From: Paucibacter sp963740455
Lineage (GTDB): Bacteria; Pseudomonadota; Gammaproteobacteria; Burkholderiales; Burkholderiaceae_C
Length of the DNA: 64,000 nt
NCBI GenBank assembly: GCA_963740455.1
Contig: CAVUEF010000017.1
Coordinates: forward strand, 1 to 64,000
Direction of reading: 5' to 3'
Under the pieces are notes generated by a model. That model ran no database searches. It saw only the letters and a list, made by a program, of their open reading frames with translations, and was not told the origin of the DNA. Made by a program: the position numbers and the translations under genes. Below, one piece after another: positions 28,182 to 38,079 of the stretch (within the stretch, counting starts at the first letter, position 1; the number at the start of each line of letters is the position of its first letter).

Positions 28182-28241
28182 TGTCCTCAATCCGGACCGA
28201 TGCGCGTGACATGCGGCACGACAAGGGGATTCACAGCCGAC

Positions 28242-28247
28242 TACAAT
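28242..28247 (+). promoter_or_regulatory. -10 element of ahcY operon
   Basis: TACAAT seven bases before the first base of the SAH riboswitch stem, so the transcript would begin with the aptamer. No clear -35 box. Confidence 0.45.
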
Positions 28248-28253
28248 TCAGGC

Positions 28254-28344
28254 ATTCCGAGGAGCGTTGCAACCCCGCACCCGCGAGGCCAGGCTCGGAA
28301 TCATCTGTAACCGCGCTCACCCGCATGTGTCCAGCGTGGGTGAG
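28254..28344 (+). ncRNA. SAH riboswitch with expression platform
   Basis: Aptamer: P1 ATTCCGAG (28254-28261) pairs with CTCGGAAT (28294-28301). The conserved GAGGAGCGTTGCAAC and CCAGGCTCGG segments are present. GAGCG at 28262-28266 pairs with CGCTC at 28314-28318 to form the pseudoknot. Downstream, CTCACCC (28316-28322) can pair with GGGTGAG (28338-28344), which competes for the same CGCTC bases. SAH binding should therefore disfavour the downstream hairpin and allow expression. It precedes ahcY, the standard target. Confidence 0.9.
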
Positions 28345-28394
28345 TCCGCACCCCTCATCGAGCACATGCGGCCTCCCAACATTGGAGCCTGTTC

Positions 28395-29828
<1,434 letters not shown>

Positions 29829-29881
29829 GTATTGCGGGCTACTGCGCGGCGCTCGCTGCGCCCCAATACAGAGAGCCTTCG

Positions 29882-30658
29882 ATGCGTGCTGACCAGTTGC
29901 TCGTTTCCAAAAGTCTGGCGCCGACGCGCTCGGCCGCGCAGCGGCTGATCGCGGCGGGCGCGGCCGAATGGTCGTCGCCGCAAGGCTGGCTGCCGATTGC
30001 CAAGGCGGGCCTGGATCTGCCCGAGCCGACGGCGCTGCGCGTCACCGACGACGCCGAGCTGCGCTATGTGTCGCGCGGCGGACTCAAGCTCGAAGCTGCG
30101 CTGGCGCGCAGCGGGCTGGACGTGCGCGGCTTGACGGCGCTCGACATCGGCCAAAGCACGGGCGGCTTCAGCGACTGCCTGCTCAAGATGGGTGCGGCAC
30201 GCGTGGTCGGTGTCGATGTCGGCCACGCCCAGTTGCACGCCAGCCTGATCGGCGATGCACGCCTGGTCAGTCTGGAAGGACTGCATGTGCGCGAGTTGAC
30301 GGGGAGCGCCTTGTGCGCGCACGCTCCCGCGCAGGGCTTCGATCTGATCGTCGGCGACCTCTCCTTCATCTCGATGCTGGGCGCGCTGGCGCAGCTGGCG
30401 CCCTGGCTGAAGCCTGGGGGCCAGGTCTTGCTGCTGATCAAGCCGCAGTTTGAGTTGGGACCGAAACATGTGGGACGCGGCGGACTGGTGAAGGATGCCA
30501 GGCAGTACCCTGTGCTCGAAAAGCTTGCGCGCCATTCAGCGGCCGCGCTTGGCTGGCAGGTGCGCGGCTACTTTGAAAGCGCGGTTGCCGGCGGCGATGG
30601 CAACCAGGAATTTTTTCTGTGGGCAGGCGCGCCTTCCCACGCACAGGAGCGAGCATGA
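29882..30658 (+). CDS. TlyA-family rRNA methyltransferase/hemolysin-like protein
   Basis: 258 residues. The N-terminal S4 RNA-binding domain (MRADQLLVSKSLAPTRSAAQ) precedes an FtsJ-like methyltransferase core: ALDIGQSTGGFSDCLL (motif I; the more usual Ala/Ser before Thr is Gln-Ser here), FDLIVGDLSFISM and VLLLIKPQFELG. Mycobacterial TlyA methylates ribosomal RNA 2'-OH groups; the role here is inferred. It lies between ahcY and metF and its TGA overlaps the metF ATG, so it is co-transcribed with methyl-cycle genes and probably under the SAH riboswitch. Confidence 0.88.
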   Translation: MRADQLLVSKSLAPTRSAAQRLIAAGAAEWSSPQGWLPIAKAGLDLPEPTALRVTDDAELRYVSRGGLKLEAALARSGLDVRGLTALDIGQSTGGFSDCLLKMGAARVVGVDVGHAQLHASLIGDARLVSLEGLHVRELTGSALCAHAPAQGFDLIVGDLSFISMLGALAQLAPWLKPGGQVLLLIKPQFELGPKHVGRGGLVKDARQYPVLEKLARHSAAALGWQVRGYFESAVAGGDGNQEFFLWAGAPSHAQERA

Positions 30659-31509
30659 CGCACACCGATACCGGGCCGAAGACTCCCGTGAGTTTCGAGT
30701 TCTTCCCCCCCAACACGCCGCTTGGCGACGAAAAACTCAAGAAGGTGGTGCAGGAGCTGAGCGTGCTGCGGCCGCAGTATTTCAGCGTCACCTATGGCGC
30801 GGGCGGCGCCACGCGTGACAAGACCCTGAACACCGTCAGCACGATTGCGGCAATGGGTTTCGAAGCCGCGCCGCATCTGTCATGCGTGGGTTCGACGCGC
30901 GACGGCGTGACCGAAATCCTCGACACGTATCGCGCGCAAAACATCCGCCGCGTGGTGGCCTTGCGTGGCGACCTGCCCAGCGGCACCGCCACCGCGGGTG
31001 AATTCCGCTACGCCGCCGAACTGGTGCGTTTCATCCGCGAAGTGCAGGGGGATGACTGGACGATAGAAGTGGCGGCCTACCCCGAATACCACCCGCAGCA
31101 GCGCTACGCGGCGCGCGACATGCAGCACTTCGCCGACAAGATGCGCGCCGGCGCGAACGCGGCCATCACGCAGTTCTTCTTCAACCCGGACGCCTATTTC
31201 CACTTCGTCGACGAGGCGCGCGCGCTGGGCATCAGCGCGCCCATCGTGCCGGGCATCATGCCCTTCCACAACTACGCGAAGATCGCCCAGTTCGCAGCGC
31301 GCGACGGCATCGAGATTCCGCGCTGGGTGGCGCTCAAGATGGAGGGCTTCATGGACGACAGCGCGTCGATCCGCGCCTTCGGGCTGGATGTCATGACGCG
31401 CGTGGGCGAGCGTCTGATCGCCGGCGGCGCGCCAGGCATGCATTTCTATACGCTCAACCAATCGGCGCTGGCGCTGGAGTTGTGCCGGCGGCTCAAGCTT
31501 GGCGCATAG
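30655..31509 (+). CDS. metF: 5,10-methylenetetrahydrofolate reductase
   Basis: FAD enzyme that makes 5-methyl-THF for methionine synthase. 284 residues. The start overlaps the tlyA stop (ATGA). Signature segments are VSFEFFPPNTPLGDEKL, FSVTYGAGGATRDKT, VALRGDLPSG, IEVAAYPEYHPQ and ITQFFFNPDAYFHFVDEA. It closes the ahcY-tlyA-metF group, linking homocysteine release with its remethylation. Confidence 0.96.
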   Translation: MTHTDTGPKTPVSFEFFPPNTPLGDEKLKKVVQELSVLRPQYFSVTYGAGGATRDKTLNTVSTIAAMGFEAAPHLSCVGSTRDGVTEILDTYRAQNIRRVVALRGDLPSGTATAGEFRYAAELVRFIREVQGDDWTIEVAAYPEYHPQQRYAARDMQHFADKMRAGANAAITQFFFNPDAYFHFVDEARALGISAPIVPGIMPFHNYAKIAQFAARDGIEIPRWVALKMEGFMDDSASIRAFGLDVMTRVGERLIAGGAPGMHFYTLNQSALALELCRRLKLGA

Positions 31510-31545
31510 ACCGGGGTCAGGTCTTGCTCGAAGTCACCGAGGTAT

Positions 31546-32133
31546 TCACGGTATCACGCCGCGCTCGGTGATGATGATCGCCATCGGCACGTCATGTGCC
31601 TGCGGTTCGAACTCGACCTCGCCGCCGGCCCAGGCCAGCCCCACCGGCACGGTGTCGGGGTGGCCAGCCAGCCAGCGGTCGAAGTAGCCGCCGCCGTAGC
31701 CCAGTCGATAGCCCTCGCGCGTGAATCCAAGGCAGGGCACGAGCACCACGTCGGGCACGACGCTGGCGCCGCTGGCGCTGGCAATGCCGCATTCATCGCG
31801 CAACGCGGGCGCCGTACCATTCCACAAGCGGAACTCCATGCGTCTGGGCGCCTTGTACGCAAACGGCAGCGCCACCGTGCAGGCATGCAGCTCATCGTCG
31901 TCCTGCCAGAGCGAGACGGCGTTGAACTCGCCCTCGAAGGGCCAATAAAGCCCCAGGCATGCGGGTTCAAGCTGGCGCAGCGCGTCCAGCAGATGGGCAG
32001 ACAAGGCGGCCAGTTGCGGCTGCACCTGCTCACGCGTGAACCACGCTTTGCGCTGCGCCAGCAGCAGTTGGCGCAGACTTGCACGCGAAGCGGGTCCACC
32101 TGACGGAACCGGGGGCTGTTGATTCGACACCAA
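31546..32133 (-). CDS. 5-formyltetrahydrofolate cyclo-ligase
   Basis: ATP-dependent return of 5-formyl-THF to the folate pool (5-FCL/YgfA family). 195 residues with LGLYWPFEGEFNA, PDVVLVPCLGFTREGYRLGY and the hallmark GYGGGYFDR near residue 147. The start is unclear: a TTG at 32133 or the next GTG codon, with no in-frame ATG nearby. It converges with metF, and its folate role complements it. The 36-bp gap to metF contains the dispersed motif GGGGTCAGGTCTTGC. Confidence 0.9.
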   Translation of the reverse strand: MVSNQQPPVPSGGPASRASLRQLLLAQRKAWFTREQVQPQLAALSAHLLDALRQLEPACLGLYWPFEGEFNAVSLWQDDDELHACTVALPFAYKAPRRMEFRLWNGTAPALRDECGIASASGASVVPDVVLVPCLGFTREGYRLGYGGGYFDRWLAGHPDTVPVGLAWAGGEVEFEPQAHDVPMAIIITERGVIP

Positions 32134-32155
32134 TCACCATATGTCAAGGGCAAGG

Positions 32156-34207
32156 ATGGACAGAGTATATGAAGCACCCCTGCGCCGGGCCGCAGGGGCC
32201 AGACCCTGGGCGGCGCTGCTCATTTGCGCCGCCCTGCTGTGGGCGCCTGCCCACAGCGCGCAGGCAATCGAACCCGGAGATGTGCTGAGCGACGCCAGCA
32301 AGGCCTTGCGCAGCAAAGACCGCAAGGCGCTGGCGACGGCGCGCGACGCGGCCATTGCCGAGCAGCATCCGCTGGCGTCATGGATCGACTATTGGGACAT
32401 CGGCCTGCGCCTGAGCCAGGCCAGCCAGGCCGATCTGGACGCTTTCTATGCACGCTGGCCCGGCACGTATGTGGAAGACCGGCTGCGCAACGACTGGCTG
32501 CTCGAACTGGGCCGGCGCCGCGACTGGAAGAACCTCGCCCTGGAATTTCCGCGCTTTCGCATGAACGACGACCGCGAAGTGAGCTGCTATGCCTTGCTCG
32601 CCGATCACCTGGCCGGGCGCGATGTGAAGGCCGCCGCGCTCAGAACATGGCTGGCGCAGCGCGACAAGGACAGCGGCTGCAATCTGCTGGCCACGACGTT
32701 GTTCGACGCCAAGTTGCTGACCTCAGCCGACGTCTGGCTGAAGCTGCGTCTGAGCATCGAGAACAGACGCCCACGCGCAACGCAACAGGCGGCAATGCTG
32801 CTGGGCAAAGGCGTCGAGCGCGCGCTGGCCGACATCGACAGCAACGCGGCGCACTGGCTGGCGCGCAAGGCCGGCGGGGCGGCGCGCCACATCGACCGCA
32901 AGGACGGCGAGCTGATCACCTTGGCGCTGATCAGACTGGCCGACAGCGATCCGGTCGCCGCCGCGGCCATGCTGTCGGTGCGCTTCGGCGCCAAGCTGCC
33001 GGCCGATCTGCGTGCCTGGGCCTGGTCGCAGACCGCCAGGCAAGCCGCGCTCAAGCTGATGCCCGAGGCGGCGGGCTATTACGAGCAGGCGCTGGCGGCG
33101 CTGCCCGCGCGGACGCGGCCCGACTGGAGCGCCGACACGCTGGACTGGCTGGTACGAGCGGCACTGCGCGCCGACGGCGGGCAATCACGCTGGCCGCTGG
33201 TGTTGCGTGGTATCTCGCTGATGGACGAACCGCATCGTGACCGCGACGTCTGGGTCTATTGGCGCGCGCGCGGCTTGTTGGCAACTGCAACTGACGGCGT
33301 GCGCGGCGACGCGCAGCGCGATCTGGCGCACGATCTCTTGCGCAGCATCGCCGGCCCGCTGGAGTTCTACGGCAAGCTTGCCAGCGAGGACCTTGGGCTG
33401 AACCTGCCGCTGCCGGCCCAGCCGCTCGCGCTCAGCCCCGCCGAGCGCGCTGGCGCGGCAGGCAATCCCGGCCTGCTGCGCGGCCTGCTGCTGATCAAGG
33501 AGGGTCTGCGCAGCGAAGGCGTGCGCGAATGGAATTTCACGCTGCGTGGCATGAATGACCGCGAGCTGCTGGCCGCCGCCCAGCTCGCCTGCGACCGCGA
33601 GGTGTGGGACCGCTGCATCAACGCCAGCGACCGCACGCGCGGCGAGGTCGACATGGCGCAACGCTTTCCGACCCCCTATCGCGACGAAGTCATGAGCAAG
33701 GCGCGCGCCATCGATCTGGACCCGGCCTATGTCTATGGCCTGATACGCCAGGAGTCGCGCTTCGTGACAGCCGCACAGTCGAGCGTCGGCGCCGCTGGCC
33801 TGATGCAGGTGATGCCCGGCACGGCGCGCTGGGTGGCCAAGAAGGTCGGCATCGTCTACAAGCCCTCGGCCTTGCACGATAGAGATTTCAACCTCCAGCT
33901 CGGCACCCACTATTTGAAGTTGGTGCTCGATGGTTTTGGCGGATCGATGGCAATGGGCGCGGCCGCCTACAACGCCGGGCCCGGGCGTCCGCGGCGCTGG
34001 CGCGAGGGGCCGGTGCTGGACGCGGCCGTCTGGGCCGAGAACATTCCGTTCAACGAGACGCGCGACTACGTGCAGAAGGTGCTGGCCAACACCGCCATCT
34101 ACGGCACGCTGATGAGCGGCAAGGTCCAGTCTTTGCGCAGCCATCTGGGCCAGCTGATCGGGCCCAACGAACCCGTCGCGGTGAGCCTGGACCCGGATCT
34201 GCCCTGA
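32156..34207 (+). CDS. Soluble lytic murein transglycosylase (Slt70-like)
   Basis: Cleaves peptidoglycan between MurNAc and GlcNAc in the periplasm, forming 1,6-anhydro ends. 683 residues. Signal peptide (PWAALLICAALLWAPAHSAQA), a long alpha-helical superhelix (roughly residues 40-480), then a lysozyme-like domain with catalytic Glu in GLIRQESRFV. SVGAAGLMQVMPGTA and AAAYNAGPGRPRRW follow. I prefer the ATG of MDRVYEAP because AAGGG lies five bases ahead; an ATG 15 bp earlier is possible. Divergent from the cyclo-ligase gene with almost no gap. Confidence 0.92.
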   Translation: MDRVYEAPLRRAAGARPWAALLICAALLWAPAHSAQAIEPGDVLSDASKALRSKDRKALATARDAAIAEQHPLASWIDYWDIGLRLSQASQADLDAFYARWPGTYVEDRLRNDWLLELGRRRDWKNLALEFPRFRMNDDREVSCYALLADHLAGRDVKAAALRTWLAQRDKDSGCNLLATTLFDAKLLTSADVWLKLRLSIENRRPRATQQAAMLLGKGVERALADIDSNAAHWLARKAGGAARHIDRKDGELITLALIRLADSDPVAAAAMLSVRFGAKLPADLRAWAWSQTARQAALKLMPEAAGYYEQALAALPARTRPDWSADTLDWLVRAALRADGGQSRWPLVLRGISLMDEPHRDRDVWVYWRARGLLATATDGVRGDAQRDLAHDLLRSIAGPLEFYGKLASEDLGLNLPLPAQPLALSPAERAGAAGNPGLLRGLLLIKEGLRSEGVREWNFTLRGMNDRELLAAAQLACDREVWDRCINASDRTRGEVDMAQRFPTPYRDEVMSKARAIDLDPAYVYGLIRQESRFVTAAQSSVGAAGLMQVMPGTARWVAKKVGIVYKPSALHDRDFNLQLGTHYLKLVLDGFGGSMAMGAAAYNAGPGRPRRWREGPVLDAAVWAENIPFNETRDYVQKVLANTAIYGTLMSGKVQSLRSHLGQLIGPNEPVAVSLDPDLP

Positions 34208-34237
34208 CACCCGCGATCGTTCAGCTGCTGACAAGGG

Positions 34238-34850
34238 CTGGCCCTGTCACGATCAGGGCAGATCGTTGCCGAGAAGCGCTGCCCAGCTGCGACTTGCGCT
34301 CGGCCGTGATCGGGCTTGCCGACTCCGTTCAGGGAATTCTTATTCTCTCCGTCGGCAAGCCCGCTCCCGGCCTGGGCGGTAGCGTGGCACGAACTTCAAG
34401 GCACCTTGCTTGCATTGCATCCGATGCAATCAGACAGTGCTTGCAGCCACGCTGGGGGTGGGGTGGCGTAGTGAATAAGAATTCCCTGAACGGAGCCGCC
34501 CCACCTCCAGTGTGGCGGCTCACCTCGGCGCTATGAGTCGCTCGGCTGATGACAAGACATCAACTGGCCCTGTCACGATAAGCGAAGGTCGTTGCCGAGA
34601 AACGATGTGGCTTGCGCTCGGCCGGGATCGGGCTTGCCGACTGCGTTCAGGAAATGCTTATTCTCTGCGTCGGCAAGCCCGATCCCGGCCTGGGCGGTAG
34701 CGTGGCACGAACTTCAAGCCACCTTGCTTGCATTGCATCCGATGCAATCAGACAGTGCTTGCAGCCACGCTGGGGGTGGGGTGGCGCAGTGAATAAGCAT
34801 TCCCTGAACGGAGCCGCCCCACCTCCAGTGTGGCGGCTCGCCTCGCGGTA
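34238..34850. repeat. Tandem 318-bp structured repeat, two copies
   Basis: Copy 1 spans about 34238-34556 and copy 2 about 34564-34850, with long identical stretches (for example 34365-34470 against 34684-34788). Each copy has hairpin H1 (GGGCTTGCCGAC/GTCGGCAAGCCC, extended to 22 bp in copy 2). The H1 loop is itself complementary over 20-21 bp to a segment 150 bp downstream (34325-34345 with 34473-34493; 34644-34663 with 34791-34810). Smaller stems are ATTGCAT/ATGCAAT and GAGCCGCC/GGCGGCTC. Frames crossing it have no protein character. It fills the whole gap between the transglycosylase and cca. Confidence 0.92.
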
Positions 34851-36086
34851 TCAGTCAGGGCCTGTCGACAGTGCCCGGGTCAGCGCATCGAGCCGCGCCT
34901 GCGCAATCGCGCGGCCGATGTCAGGCCCTTGCATGCCACGCGCTGCGGCCTCGGCCGCGATCGGCGCCGTGGCCACCGCCTGCACCGCCGCCCGCGCCAG
35001 GCGCAATCGTCCGGCTTGCGGGTAGGGCCGCTCTTGCAGGCCGGCGCGTCCTCGGGCGTCGCATTCGCAAGCCTGCAGCACCGCATCGAAACGACCGGGC
35101 TGGCGCAGCGCGTCGCAGCGCTCGAGCAAGCGCAGCACGGCCGCCGCGCTCAAATCCATGCTGGCGTGCACATGGCCGTGCTCACGCGCCACCACCTCGG
35201 CCAGCTCAGCGCAATCGCGCGGCACACGCAGGCGCTCGCTCAAGCCCGCCACCAGCTTGACGCTGCGCGCCTCATGCCCGACATGACGCGGCCACTGCTC
35301 AGGCGGCGTCGCGCCCTTGCCCAGATCGTGGCCCAGGCAGGCATAGCGCACGCTCAAAGGCGCGCCCAGCCGCGCGCTCATGTCCAGCACCAGCAGCAGG
35401 TGCGCGCCGGTGTCGACTTCCGGGTGGTGCTGGCTCGGCTGCGTCACGCCCCACAGGCGGTCGAGTTCGGGCAGCAAGCGCTTGAGCGCGCCGCAGGTGC
35501 GCAGCACCTCGAACATGCGTGATGGCCTGGCCTCCATCAGACCGCGCGACAGCTCCTGCCAGACGCGCTCGGGCACCAAGGCATCGAGTTCGCCCTGCCC
35601 GGCCATCTCGCGCATCAGCGCCTCGGTCTCTGCTGCCACCGTGAAGTCGGCAAAACGGGCCGCAAAGCGCGCCACCCTCAGAATGCGCACCGGGTCTTCG
35701 GCGAAGGCGTCCGAGACATGGCGCAAGACCTTGCGCTGCAAGTCCGCGCGGCCACCGTAAGGGTCGATCAACGCGCCGCTCGCATCCTGCGCGATGGCGT
35801 TGATGGTCAGATCGCGGCGCCGCAAATCGTCTTCCAGCGTGACCTCGGGCGAGGCCTGCACGACAAAGCCGCGATAACCGGGCGCGGTCTTGCGCTCGGT
35901 GCGCGCCAAGGCAAATTCCTCATGGCTGAGCGGGTGCAGGAAGACCGGAAAATCGCGACCCACCGCAACAAAACCCTGCTCAAGCATCTGCTCGGGCGTG
36001 GCGCCGACGACGACCCAGTCGCGGTCGACCACCGGCCGCCCCAGCAAGGCATCGCGCACCGCGCCGCCCACCAGATAGGTCTGCAT
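34851..36086 (-). CDS. cca: Multifunctional CCA-adding enzyme
   Basis: Adds or repairs the CCA 3' end of tRNAs. 411 residues from MQTYLVGGAVRDALLG. The class II nucleotidyltransferase head has GGAVRD and the metal-binding Asp pair in VVDRDWVVVG; RRDLTINAIAQD is the second signature. The C-terminal HD domain is intact (LGHDLGKG), implying the phosphatase/phosphodiesterase activities of the E. coli type. Its start lies 4 bp after the end of the upstream sigma factor gene. Confidence 0.94.
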   Translation of the reverse strand: MQTYLVGGAVRDALLGRPVVDRDWVVVGATPEQMLEQGFVAVGRDFPVFLHPLSHEEFALARTERKTAPGYRGFVVQASPEVTLEDDLRRRDLTINAIAQDASGALIDPYGGRADLQRKVLRHVSDAFAEDPVRILRVARFAARFADFTVAAETEALMREMAGQGELDALVPERVWQELSRGLMEARPSRMFEVLRTCGALKRLLPELDRLWGVTQPSQHHPEVDTGAHLLLVLDMSARLGAPLSVRYACLGHDLGKGATPPEQWPRHVGHEARSVKLVAGLSERLRVPRDCAELAEVVAREHGHVHASMDLSAAAVLRLLERCDALRQPGRFDAVLQACECDARGRAGLQERPYPQAGRLRLARAAVQAVATAPIAAEAAARGMQGPDIGRAIAQARLDALTRALSTGPD

Positions 36087-36090
36087 CGCG

Positions 36091-37026
36091 CTAGCGTCCG
36101 GCGCGGCGTGCCGCACCCCGCGCGGCGCCTCGCGGCGCCAGCGGCTGGGTCAGCACGTCTTCGATCAGCAGGCCCCAGGGGCCTTGTTCGGGCGAACGCT
36201 GCAAGTCGTGCTCGCGCTGCGCCACCAGCGCAACCATGTCGGGCCGGGCGGCGCCTTCGGCCTGTCGATCAAGCTGGCGGTTCCGGCCCGTGCCGGTTTG
36301 ACCAAAATGCTCGGCAACGCGGCTCAGCAAGCTGCTATAGACCTGCGACACGCGCGACCGGGTGACGCCCAGCGAGACCGCCAGTTCAGCGGGCGTCAGA
36401 CCCACGCCCAGATACGAGTCGATGACGCGCCGATCACGCTCGGGCAACTGGGCAAAAAAACGCTCCAGCCGCTGCATCACGATGGCGGTGTCGACGCGCG
36501 CCTCCACCTCGTCTTGCGCGGTGGCCGGGTGAAAGCGCTCGGGCGCCATGCCGCCGTGCGTTTCGTCCGCGTCGTCGGCGCTGCTGCTCGTGGTGCGGCC
36601 CTGCAAGTCGGCTTGTTCGAGCGCGGCGATCTCGGCAATGCTCAGGCCGCAGACCTCGCTCAGCTCGGCCAGGCTGGCCACGCTGCCATGCGCCGAGCGC
36701 CAGCGCTCCTGCGCAATCTGGATCACCTTGACCTTGCGCCGCTGGGCGCGCCCCAGGTGATCCATCTGTCGCAGCTCATCGAGCATGGCACCCTTCACAC
36801 GCAGGCGTGCATAGCGCACGAACGCGTCATCGGCCTGCGGCGTGTCACGGTCGCCTTCCCATTCGAAACCGATTGCGGCCTGCGCCACGGCGATCAGCCC
36901 GACCTGGATCAGATCGGCCTTCTCGACATTGGCCGGCAGGTGTCGCAGCAGCGCAGACGCCTGCTTTCGCACCCAGGATTCGTTCCTGGCGATCAACGCA
37001 GAAGGCACACCTTGCATCGAAATCAT
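36091..37026 (-). CDS. FliA-type (sigma-28) RNA polymerase sigma factor, orphan
   Basis: 311 residues from MISMQGVPSALIARN. Region 2 is visible (FVRYARLRVKGAMLDELRQM, then DHLGRAQRRKVK). Region 3 lies near LAELSEVCGLSIAEIAALEQ. Region 4 has LTPAELAVSLGVTRSRVSQV. It is longer than E. coli FliA because of an acidic Ser/Asp linker (SSSADDADETHGG) and a 70-residue basic tail. No flagellar gene is in the window, and it is immediately upstream of cca. It may be the flagellar sigma factor at an unusual site, or a paralogue with another regulon. Confidence 0.82.
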   Translation of the reverse strand: MISMQGVPSALIARNESWVRKQASALLRHLPANVEKADLIQVGLIAVAQAAIGFEWEGDRDTPQADDAFVRYARLRVKGAMLDELRQMDHLGRAQRRKVKVIQIAQERWRSAHGSVASLAELSEVCGLSIAEIAALEQADLQGRTTSSSADDADETHGGMAPERFHPATAQDEVEARVDTAIVMQRLERFFAQLPERDRRVIDSYLGVGLTPAELAVSLGVTRSRVSQVYSSLLSRVAEHFGQTGTGRNRQLDRQAEGAARPDMVALVAQREHDLQRSPEQGPWGLLIEDVLTQPLAPRGAARGAARRAGR

Positions 37027-37071
37027 CAGGCATTCTAGGCTTGGACATGGGCCATACACGGGTCTGTTCGG

Positions 37072-38079
37072 ATGGCACAAGCGCCTGGCGCAAGTTCAAA
37101 TCCAGGGGTGCCCGATACCACCCCCCTGCCCGCGTCGCCGCCGTCCGTGCTTTGCCTGCTCAACCCGCACGCGGCCGGGGGGCGCGGCGCGGCGCTGCGT
37201 GAACCCCTGGCGCGCGCCCTGCAAGCGCATCCTGAGGTGCCGCTGATCGTGCCCGGCGACGCGGCTGACGCCAGGGCCAGCCTGATGCGCCTGGCGCCGG
37301 GCAGCCGCGTCATCGTGGCAGGGGGCGACGGCACCGTGCATCAGCTCCTGCCCGCCTTGCACGCACGCCAACTCGAACTGGCCTTGCTGCCCTGCGGCAC
37401 CGGCAATGATCTGGCGAAGGCACTGGGCTTGCGCCATCTGCACTGGCGCGCCGCGCTGCGCCACGGCTTGAGCGCGCCGGCCGCCCGCATGGATCTCGGT
37501 CGGGTGCAGATCGAGCAGCGCGAGCACTTGTTCATGTCCAGCCTGACCGCGGGGTTCGATGCGGCGGTGGGCGCGCGCGCCCACGCCGCCCCGGGCTGGC
37601 TGCGCGGCATGCCGCGCTACTTGTGGGCCACGCTCGCCGAGATCCGCCATCTGCGCCTGTACGACGTGCAGATACGCGCCGATGACCACCTGCTGCACGA
37701 GGGTCAGGTCTTGTTTGCGTCGAGCCTGAATACCGCAAGCTATGCCAGCGGCATGCCGGTTGCGCCCGGCGCCCGCATCGACGACGGCCTGCTTGAGTTG
37801 GTGCGCGCGGGGCGCTTCGGCCGCCTGGGCGCGCTGGCCGCCATGCCGCTGCTGCTGACCGGCCAGCATCTGCGGCATCCGAAGATCGCGCTGCAGCGCT
37901 TTGCGCAGCTCAACATCCGCAGCGCGACGCCGATTCCGCTGGCGCTGGACGGCGAGCCGATCGCCGACGCCAGCGAGTTCAGCGTGCGTGTGTTGCCGCT
38001 GGCCTTGGCGGTGGTCGCGTCGCTTGATCGGTGCCGGCCTCAAGCCGCCGACGCGAGCCCGGTCTCGGGTTCCTTGTAA
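37072..38079 (+). CDS. Diacylglycerol kinase-family lipid kinase
   Basis: 335 residues; the DAGK catalytic domain phosphorylates diacylglycerol, ceramide or related lipids. NPHAAGGRGAAL near the start, VIVAGGDGTVHQLLPAL (the GGDGT signature), LLPCGTGNDLAKALGL and VLFASSLNTASYASGMP (substrate region). The lipid substrate is not predictable; YegS-like roles are common. The last 40 bp overlap, tail to tail, with the HD-GYP response regulator. Confidence 0.9.
   Translation: MAQAPGASSNPGVPDTTPLPASPPSVLCLLNPHAAGGRGAALREPLARALQAHPEVPLIVPGDAADARASLMRLAPGSRVIVAGGDGTVHQLLPALHARQLELALLPCGTGNDLAKALGLRHLHWRAALRHGLSAPAARMDLGRVQIEQREHLFMSSLTAGFDAAVGARAHAAPGWLRGMPRYLWATLAEIRHLRLYDVQIRADDHLLHEGQVLFASSLNTASYASGMPVAPGARIDDGLLELVRAGRFGRLGALAAMPLLLTGQHLRHPKIALQRFAQLNIRSATPIPLALDGEPIADASEFSVRVLPLALAVVASLDRCRPQAADASPVSGSL

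Noticed and set aside
34294..35025. Short proteins across the 318-bp repeat
   Set aside because: The two copies give similar peptides only because the DNA is duplicated. The inverted pairings explain the conservation better than coding does.
30423..37720. GTCAGGTCTTG-like matches inside tlyA (30422) and the lipid kinase (37704) as members of the dispersed motif
   Set aside because: They encode residues conserved in those families (GGQVLLLIKP; GQVLFASSLNT), so coding constraint explains them.
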